NCBI RefSeq assembly: GCF_040054535.1
Contig: NC_090787.1
Span: 15,943,501-16,007,500 of the forward strand
From: Antennarius striatus
Taxonomy: Eukaryota > Chordata > Actinopteri > Lophiiformes > Antennariidae
Direction of reading: 5' to 3'
Length of the DNA: 64,000 bases
The notes under the pieces are model-generated. The model made no database searches, was not told where the DNA came from, and was given only the letters and a program-made list of their open reading frames with translations. The position numbers and the translations under genes are program-made. This document shows, one piece after another, positions 55,893 through 64,000 of this stretch; positions within the stretch are counted from its first letter, which is position 1, and each line of letters opens with the position of its first letter.

Positions 55893-58800
55893 GTGAGTGT
55901 CTGGTGTGTGTGTGTGTGTGCGCGTGTGTGTGTGTGTGTATGCTTGTGTGACTGGATGCGAGTCTGTGTGCGTGTAGATGCTGCACGGGGCTGCAACTGG
56001 AGCGGCTGCTGAATAATACAGACAAGGGAATTTGGATAGCATGGAGGGAGACCGATCAATAATGCACTCTGTCGGGTTGTGAGCTTTTGCGTTAGTTAGT
56101 TCTTTTATTCTGGAACCTGTGGCTGCCTCCTGTCAGCCTGACACTGACTCCTTGTCCACCTCTATGCCTGATTAAGGACTGTCTGATTTACTCTGAAAAT
56201 GTCTCACTACCATTTCATCAAATGCTGTAAGTAACCATCCATCACCTCTTTATCTGTGCATGCAAGCATGTGTGAAACGCCTCTATCCTGGGAATGGATT
56301 TATACTACATATGTGCTGCATCATACTGTGAATGTTTAAGGATTCAGGTCACCAGCTGCACACAGCTACACAATATGAACTTCAGGTGCTTTTTTTTTTT
56401 TTTTTTTTTGTCCTTGTGTGTGTCTGTGTGTGTGCATTAAGTGGGTGTGTGAGCTTGCTGCAGAGATTTGCTGCAGATGTGTGAAGTTGACCAGTAAATG
56501 CGGCAGGTAGCAAGCAAAGGAAGAGGGAAAAATGATACAGCATATATTAGGATGCAGATCCCATGAGCATCTGGCATATTTGTGACACAGTGACACAGAC
56601 AGAGAGAGAAACTGAAGGCTCTTTAGAGGAGCGTTAGGAGAGATGGAGGGAATGGCGTGATGGGGAAATGTAAAGATGGTGGTGATGGATGAGTGACATA
56701 TGAGGGATGCAGAAGTGGTGCAAAGAATGTCGAGCAGGAAGGAGGGATTGTGTTGCTGATGTTGTGGAGAGAACAGCAAATAGATAGATAGTGGAATAAT
56801 GTAGTGGCAATGCAGACTGTCATAAAGTCTGTCCTTGAGTCTCCCAATCCCATCTGTCTCTCTCCAAATCTTTCCTTTCTACGGTTATTCTGCGTATACA
56901 TATGGTGTCTGCAGTCTGGAGGCTGTGTGTGTGTCTATTTTGTGTGCTATTTTTTTTATGGATACTGTCTGTTTTATTCTCTTCAGCCAAGCAATGCAGG
57001 AACGCCTTGAGGGGATTTCTTCAAAACTGATCCGACATCCACTTTGTTTGAACTATGAGATTTCGATCCCATTGGTAAAAGGGTGATGACAAACACATGT
57101 CGCACCCATTCCCCTGCATACACCTCAGGAATGCTCAGTAATGACTTTATTTCAATGTGGTCAATTCAGTTATAAAAAACAAAACAAAAAACTTTTCTAA
57201 TCGTCATCCAATGCCATAACTGGGGTGCCAATGGTTAACTGTTGAAAATGTACTTGACCCATTAAAAAATGGTGGTCGATAAGGTAATTTGCATGGAAGA
57301 ATGGAAGTCTGGACAGACATGGATGTAAACTGTAATGTGAGTGGTTGGTGGAGGCGTCCATGAGCCTGGTCTAATTTACAATCTCCTGCAGTGCAGTCTG
57401 TGTTATTAGCTTGAGCCTGCATGGGATATTTCACAGTCAATCAATAACTGATAGCCCAGAGATTGGATGACAGGAGAAGAAAGTCCTGCTTTTTATTCTC
57501 CTCTCACTCTCTCTCTCTCTCTCTCCCTCCCTTTCTCTCCCTCCATCTCCATTTAATACATCTCTCTCTGATTCATTCTGTCTATTTCCCATCAGACTCC
57601 CTCCTACTGTTATTTCCTTCTCTCGTTCACATTCCATCAATCTGCTCAGAAACAATTTGTCACACTGGAGCAAATACCTACATTATTATGTATGACTGTT
57701 TGCTGTGGAAATTAGGTGATATTACTTCTTCCAAATGGTCATTTGGGTTTAAATGTATGTTAAAAAAAATCATTAGAATTAAATATTTATATATATTTAG
57801 TGATGAATGGAAATTCTGGTGTTTATTGATTGAGGTCAAACTCCTATTGATCTGTGCTGCCGCTGCTGCCGTGTTAATATAGTTGATGTTATTTTTTTTT
57901 AATCTTAACACAAAAGACAAAGGAAACTTCAACCTGGAGAATCTGACGAGTCATTAGGATCTGATTCATATTCACAACATGCCACAATATTTAGAATCTT
58001 GCACAGACTGCAGAGCAGATCTTTAACCCTTTCAGCATTTACCATCATCTATTTAATTAGAGGTGCAGATCTGAGTCACTTCATGTATATATTTTCAATA
58101 CCTGAAGGTATAAACATCTTAAGATATGTCTATGTGTGTTTTATGTGCTGGGAGTTCACAAGCTGGTGTGACCGTAGACTTGAGTGTAGGTTGAATGGAT
58201 GATTTATGGGTTTGACAGAGTGTGAATGACATGGAGTCAAGGTGAAGATGGAAACACACGTGTTCTTATCCACATGTTTTGTGCTAAACTGGTTGGTGTG
58301 CTTTATGATCTCTGCTACCTCCTGCTGTTCATCACCTTACCCGAGTCTAATTAGAAAAAATAATAACTTTTAGTGATTTTCTAGCTATAGCAAATCTGTC
58401 TCCCACCAACTGTTAACCACCGAACCTTCAATCAAATTAAAATGAATAAAGTGTGAAATTTATCATCCCTGTGCAACAGCAGCGCCATATTTCATTCGTT
58501 AAGAAACTACTTAGCTGTAGAAAACGACTTCTATTTATATGACTTCTTAAACACAGAAGCCATTTTCTAATCAAACATTTAGTAATGAAATGTTTTCTGG
58601 GTTTAGACTGTTAGATGTACAAAACAAGCCCAGCAGCAGTGTGGCTGAGAGGTACGGTAGTAAGGATTATGTTCACAGTTCGAGCTGCCTGGAAAGCTTT
58701 TATGGCATTTATGTAATTAGTTGGAGATAAAGATGATATTTGTGTTTGCCGTTCTCAATCATTAATGTGGATTCATGTGCTGTTGTTGAAGTCAAACCAG

Positions 58801-58921
58801 CATTAAGACAATAAATCCATAAGATGCGGAGGAAACATGAAAGTGGATGAAAACAAGAGGCAATAATTGGGAATTGAGGAAACTGATGCTGTGGAGAGAT
58901 AAGGTGGCTTCATTTTGTAAG

Positions 58922-58959
<38 letters not shown>

Positions 58960-60401
58960 GGTGTGTGTGTGTGTTTATGTGGGTGGGGGGGGGGGTTCTA
59001 CACAACCTCCTGGCAAGCTCCTAAAATAAAAAATAAAATGCAGTTGAAGCAGACACCTGGCATGAACAGTATAATAGTGACCAGCCCTCGTCTGGAACCT
59101 GAACACAAAAGAAGCGGAGCAGATGGCAGGAGGGTTTTGTGAAGGAGGTGTATGTGGGTGCATGGAGAAGGAGGAGTGAGGTGGACTGAATGAGGAGATG
59201 TATATCAAGAAAAAGAAGCAACAGCTCCTTTCAGCTCCCTGTTCAACTCTGTCTGGAAGTGATAAAGATCTGATTCAAACAAACCTCAATAATGCAGTTT
59301 GGGCTTTCTATTGGACACTAAATCACAGGCTATCTTCTGTTTATCCTTTATTTGTGAGCCTGTTGGAGTGCGCCGGTTTTGGGCCGATGTCATTTGGCAC
59401 CGTGATGCTTTTGATTGTTTTTTGCTAGGACACATCATTAACAACAAACCGCCTCCACATGTGGCTCACCTCCGGTTGTGAAAACAGCAGAAACAGGTGG
59501 GAGGCGCAAGCTGGTGTAGGAGACCAGGGATGTAAATTTATTGTGTGAAGTGAAGTAAAAAACTACTAATGTAGTTACTGATTTAACACAAGGACAGTTA
59601 AGAGGAAAGTTACAAAATGTTAACAAAATTGTTGTTGAGTCAGTCTTGCAAGAGTAAAATGAGCAGCAAATGAACAGATGAGGTCTGTAAAATTAGGAAT
59701 ATGTTGCATCAGCCAAGGGGCCAAAGAGGAATCAGGTGGTGAGTCATACTATTTCTGCAAAGACAGCCTCCTCTTCATATTCTTCATCCTCTGGGGTAGG
59801 CTGTGACCTGAATTTGTCTAATGACGAACGTCAGGTGATGTACATTCTTTTATTTGAATCTTAAAGTGTGAACTTCCCTTGATTTGAACATTCTAAGCAA
59901 CGGACATCCTCATCAGCCAAGCAGACCATAATTGGTTTAGCAGCTTGTGATGAGATGTGTTTGGCTAAATTTCACCTCCAGGCAGAGAGATAATCCAGAA
60001 GATTAACTTCCCACTGCTGGCACAGGAGAGACAATGTGCTCATTTCAACTCTCAGTCAAACAGTCGAGACAAATATCCCTTACAGTGAATATGCTACAGA
60101 CTGTTGGGAAAAATGCCCACATATGTGCACATGAATCAAAAAACTAACACAACCATGCCTGGAGATGAAACTGGCAGCATCGGTGTGTTTTATTATCTGA
60201 TCTGTGTCTCATGAGCTTAGCATCAAGATGTGACGGGAGTAAATAGAGACTGGAGGTTTTCACCGATTTGTCAGGTTGTCATCAGAAAGAAAATTCGACT
60301 TTGAACAAATGCAAACAACGCATGAAATCGTTGCAGTGGCGTTTATTTTTTTGCGACACTAAACCTCGTCATTGTCGTCTTCTCTCCCTCTTTCTCTCTA
60401 G
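55893..60401 (+). other. MYO16: Inferred first intron of MYO16
   Basis: Noncoding sequence between the candidate first exon and the exon carrying the canonical start. It contains a GT run at 55903-55940, a T20 run at 56390-56409, a CT-rich tract at about 57500-57570 and a GT tract ending in G11 at 58920-58995. No gene is seen in it. If the upstream exon is not part of MYO16, this is simply upstream DNA. Confidence 0.45.
58920..58995. repeat. (GT)n tract ending in a G11 run
   Basis: GT tract with TT interruptions followed by gggtggggg and a run of about 11 G (58985-58995). Confidence 0.95.
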
Positions 60402-60671
60402 GTTGTTTCCAGCTATGTAATGTCTTTCGTCAGAACATGGAGATAGACCAGTGTCTGCTGGAGTCTCTGCCCATTGGTCAGCGCCAGAGGCTTGTCAGGA
60501 GGATGCGCTGTGACCAAATTAGGGCGTACTATGAAAGAGAGAAGAGCCTTCAGTGCCAGCAAGGTGGTATAAAGAGCCGAGCCCCGCCCGTCCACCGCAA
60601 GAAGCACCGCGTCCGCTTCGGCCTCACGGACGTCATACAGGACGCCATTATTCGCCATGATGACAAAGAAG
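60402..60671 (+). CDS. MYO16: MYO16 exon with the canonical start codon (N-terminal part)
   Basis: MYO16 is an unconventional myosin of neurons, with N-terminal ankyrin repeats, a motor domain and a C-terminal NYAP region. The exon has acceptor tttctctctag (ending 60401) and donor GAAG|GTGTGT (ending 60671, phase 1). The canonical ATG at 60437 encodes 78 residues plus one base. They begin [19 protein letters not shown], include RAYYEREKS and end IRHDDKE, matching the known MYO16 N-terminus just before the ankyrin repeats. KKHRVRF (55-61) holds an RVxF-type protein phosphatase 1 docking motif, as in the MYPT-like arrangement of the mammalian protein. The 35 nt before the ATG are open in frame. 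The ankyrin, motor and C-terminal exons lie beyond the window. Confidence 0.95.
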
Positions 60672-61288
60672 GTGTGTATGAGAGTGTGTGTGTGTGTGTG
60701 TTTGTTTGTTTGTACAAAGTAAACTAGCTTTGTTGTGTTGGCTCTTTTATTGACTTATCGCACACACACACACGCACACACCACGCCGTCCACTTGACTG
60801 AGGTGAACACAGTGAAGCTTTTTATTCCTGATACAAACAGCTCCCAAGGACAAAAATGCCTCAGATGTGATGATGTATGCTGCTGGAAGCAAACAAAACC
60901 TCCACACAATGGCACTCTTTTTCTGTCAGACTCCAGGTACAACACGAACATTTGATCTTATTCTGTTTGGTGCTCTTTTTCAATGACGGTAAGAGACGTG
61001 GAATTCTTTTTCAAAGATCAGTGTCACCAGAGAGCAGATGACAGAGCTCATTGGTCCATTACTGGACCTGGCACAGCAGTGGATGGTAGCCAGTTCATTA
61101 TGTTTGCAGTGTCACGTACAATGTCAGAGCAGATTCATTCATATACAGTACTAACATGTTAACTCTTGTCATTGATTAAAAGTAAGCTAAATATCTATGA
61201 GTGTCTATAAATTAGGACTAATTTGTCCAGTGTTGAGTAAAAATCTAAAGACTAATAAGGAAACAACCAACTGATAAAATTCACACTA

Positions 61289-61735
61289 CAGTAATCCCTC
61301 GTGCATTCGCACATCAACACAAGTGGCTTCACCTCATTGCAGGTTTTTAAGTAGGTAGTCACATGATGCTGTACGTACATTCTATTGGCTGATGGCATCT
61401 GGAAGTGAGCTGTGTTCTGTGATCGCACTTTCGTGAGACAAAAAAGGGCTTTAAACAGTCTAAGTGTTTGGGAAAAGGTAATACATATAGAAGGTGGTTT
61501 AATACCAGTATGGGGAAGGTTCATAAATGTTTAAATTACCGTTAATAATAAAATAAATAGTTTGACACTATTTTGTCAGAATTTTCGTTTTTTGGAAACG
61601 CATTAACCGTGACAGAGAGAGAGAAGAGGATGGAGAAGACAGGGTTAGATGGAGGCAACTGATTCGCTGTGGCGACCCCTGAATGGGAAAGCCAAATTGA
61701 GAAGATGATTAACAGCAAGTAACAAGGGATCACTG
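61289..61735. mobile_element. TA-flanked DNA transposon remnant (CAGTAATCCCTCG ends)
   Basis: The left end TA|CAGTAATCCCTCGTG and the right end CAAGGGATCACTG|TA are imperfect inverted repeats with flanking TA on both sides, the target duplication of Tc1/mariner/pogo-type elements. The interior encodes no transposase. A piece of RTE LINE 3' end interrupts it near the right terminus. Confidence 0.7.
61611..61710 (+). mobile_element. RTE LINE 3' end inside the DNA transposon
   Basis: The frame 61641-61682 reads RVRWRQLIRCGDP then stop, the C-terminus typical of fish RTE ORFs, followed by the short 3' UTR gaatgggaaagccaaattga. It is preceded by an AGAG/GGAGAAG purine run. A 5'-truncated insertion of about 100 bp from the same LINE clade as the copy at 46-47 kb. 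Confidence 0.75.
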
Positions 61736-64000
61736 TATTTGCCAGTCTTGTTCTCATTGCCGGTGTTTCTGTGTCAGGTCACTGTGTAAATCTCTGGCTG
61801 TGGATGTAGTTCAGCCTGGGTGTGTAGGAGCAAACAGCCAGACTGAGACCAGACTCCTTGGCTCGAGATGAATCAGATCTGCCATCCCTCTGTCTGGCGC
61901 TTCCCACCATGGTGTTACCTATTAATGGTATGGGAAGTCTTCTTGACCTCCTGATCTTATTCAAACAAGAAGTGGCTTTGGATCAGGTCAAATTCTACTA
62001 TAATTCAGTAGTTAGGGGATGGGGAATAGATTCATCCACTACCGTAACACTTCGGTTGGCCTGTCTTGTTTTTCCTTCTAAATTGTGTGTCTTTGACGCA
62101 ACACTTGGCTTCTCAACAGTTGTGCACTAGAGCTGAGTGATAACAGTATTTGTCACCAGTGATTCTTTGGATAGCCAAGCCCTTTTGAACAGAGGTGTAA
62201 AATTATGCTCTCTTGGATTTTCCCAAAGTAATCTGAAAGTACTTTATATATTTTCCTTTTGTTACAGAAGGCTTTTTACTTTCTGGGGTCTGAGGTCACC
62301 GGCATCAACACCAACCCTAACCCAACCTTTATCTGCTCCATGAAAATGTTCAACATGCCAGTATCTGGGATCTTTTCTTTAGCAGATAATCTTTACGACT
62401 TGGAGTCCAGGTTGGAATTGGGTTTAGACTGTATGTCAGGAGATTGTGGAAATCCATCTGCCTCCTAGCGAGGTAGGGGGTTCATCTCCTGGATAGTTTA
62501 AACCATAAGGAGTTGCATTTGTCTTGTTGACAATTCAAAGATAACCACCTGTACAGACTGAAAAACAAACCAGCAGAAATATCAAAATGGTTATAAGAGT
62601 GCTGATTTCCTCTTGATCATCCTGCCACTATAGTTTATTATTTCAGCCTCATCCAAGCATCAGAAATGTGTGCCTTCTAGTGAAACAGTCAGCTATATAA
62701 ATGACATTGCTGTTATCTTGTTCAGTGTTTTGCCCTTTGGCCCCCAGATGGAGATAATGAAATCATTGATCATAATACAGTAAAATTAGTTCAGAGAATT
62801 AGCTTTGGAAATAGATTCAGTCACACACAGACGCACACACAGTCACACTAGGATTTATCTTCTTATCAGTTGTCTTGTACGGGAAATAAGATTGATTGGG
62901 GAATGAGATAAAGACTGGGTGGATAAAAGATGAAAGGGTGGGAAATAGGAAACTAGAAAGCAAAAGCAAATGAAAGCATCAGCTTAGGGACAATATGAGA
63001 TGCAAACATTTCCAAGTGAGCAGAGAGTTATAGTTCAGTAGGAGCTTGGTATCTCCGTCCTCCATCCCCTCCCTGTCATATGCAAACACCTCGCTCACTT
63101 TTTGACATTTGACAAAATTGCTTTTCCCAAACCAATCTTTCAACCTCATCAAAGCAAAATGCAAGTGGACCAGTAGCAGCTGTTACACTGTAGCGATGCA
63201 ACATATATTTTTCATTTTCATTTTCATTACGCTATCCCCCCAGTCAACGGAATAATTCAACAGTCTGACTGAGATGACCGACTGTTGCCTCACATCAAGA
63301 AGGGGGTATCTGAAGGGGTTATCACCAATACGAGTCAGATTGGTGTTGGGTACTTTTCTGCATTATAATTTTCCATAAAGTGATAGTACCTCAGGGTATT
63401 CTGGAATATATTTTAAATCAACGTCCACCTCTCAGTTGTTTAAGACAGGAGTATCTGTACCTCCTGAGATTTCACAAGTAATCATAACCAAACATAAACA
63501 GATGGAATGCCATTATATCAATCCAAAGATCCATAAATGGCTTGCCTGCACAAGTCAAACACAGCAGAGTCAAGACTTTTTTTTGTTGTTGCCTGAAATC
63601 CCTGAAATCATTTTTCATGTCATTCCACCCTATGAACAAGCGGGCATGTCGTCCCTGCTTCACCCCACAAAACTCATCATACAATGTTCTGCAGTCACAG
63701 CGGAGCATTATTGCAAACTGCACAGAACATCTTATCATTGGGATCAAAACAAAGGAAATCTGTCAGAGCTCATTTCAGAAACACGGGGCAGCGAGGTGAG
63801 ACGGTTCGTCTTGCGACTACAGCTGTGTGATAAGGACCGAAGAGACAGAACAATTTATAGGGATGAAGGATTTGAACAGAATCTAAAATGCGGCTGCCAA
63901 GGTGCGATGGTTTACACGGGAAGAACATGGCTGGCGACTAAGATGGAGTGCTTTTCCACTGTTGCTATAGGTTGAATTTTTTTTTAGATGCATTGAAGGA

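Larger units (their letters stand above)
60672..64000 (+). other. MYO16: MYO16 intron (5' part) to window end
   Basis: No ankyrin-repeat exon of MYO16 was recognised up to 64000, so the intron continues beyond the window. It contains GT and CA runs near 60685-60711 and 60761-60780 and a small DNA transposon at 61289-61735. The 179-codon frame at 63436-63975 has no recognisable domain. Confidence 0.6.

Noticed and set aside
58630..58690. tRNA-like stretch (gtggctgagagg ... cagttcgagctg)
   Set aside because: Only loose A/B-box resemblance; no acceptor or anticodon stem and no SINE tail.
63436..63975. 179-codon plus-strand frame near the window end
   Set aside because: No recognisable domain, composition of random sequence, inside the MYO16 intron; kept only as an untested possibility.

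Overview
This is vertebrate, almost certainly teleost fish, nuclear DNA. It has low gene density, spliced genes with GT-AG introns, and roughly 1.7 kb of (CA)n/(GT)n microsatellites. It also carries fish-type RTE, Tx1-like and L2/Rex1-like LINE fragments, tRNA-derived SINEs and small TA-flanked DNA transposons. The four recognisable genes match human 13q33.3 in order and orientation: NALF1 (FAM155A, minus), ABHD13 (plus), TNFSF13B/BAFF (plus) and MYO16 (plus).

Layout. 1-8672 is the 5' part of NALF1 intron 1. 8673-9401 is NALF1 coding exon 1 on the minus strand, inside a CpG-rich promoter region reaching about 9990. 10-26 kb is intergenic and repeat-bearing, with LINE and SINE remnants near 13-14 kb and a SINE at 24.0-24.4 kb. 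About 25.9-29.1 kb is ABHD13, with a noncoding exon 1 and an intronless CDS in exon 2. About 31.6-34.0 kb is TNFSF13B, with five visible coding exons. 34.5-35.07 kb is a palindromic DNA-transposon derivative. 35-46 kb is intergenic with long CA/GT tracts and a perfect 19-bp hairpin at 42.8 kb. 46.03-49.2 kb is a retroelement cluster: a decayed RTE endonuclease, a TIR-like fragment and an inverted, internally deleted Tx1-like LINE. 50.75-51.0 kb is a composite SINE. 55.8-64 kb is the 5' end of MYO16: a candidate first exon, the exon carrying the canonical start codon, and the start of the next intron.

The genes form a conserved chromosomal neighbourhood, not a pathway. NALF1 is an ancillary subunit of the NALCN sodium-leak channel. 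ABHD13 is a membrane-anchored alpha/beta hydrolase. TNFSF13B is the B-cell survival cytokine BAFF. MYO16 is a neuronal unconventional myosin with ankyrin repeats and a phosphatase-binding motif. LIG4, which lies between NALF1 and ABHD13 in human, was not found. No wholly new gene system was recognised. The observations most worth following are an in-frame N-terminal extension of MYO16, an in-frame stop-free last intron in TNFSF13B, the missing LIG4, and a SINE built from a tRNA-like head plus both ends of the local RTE LINE.
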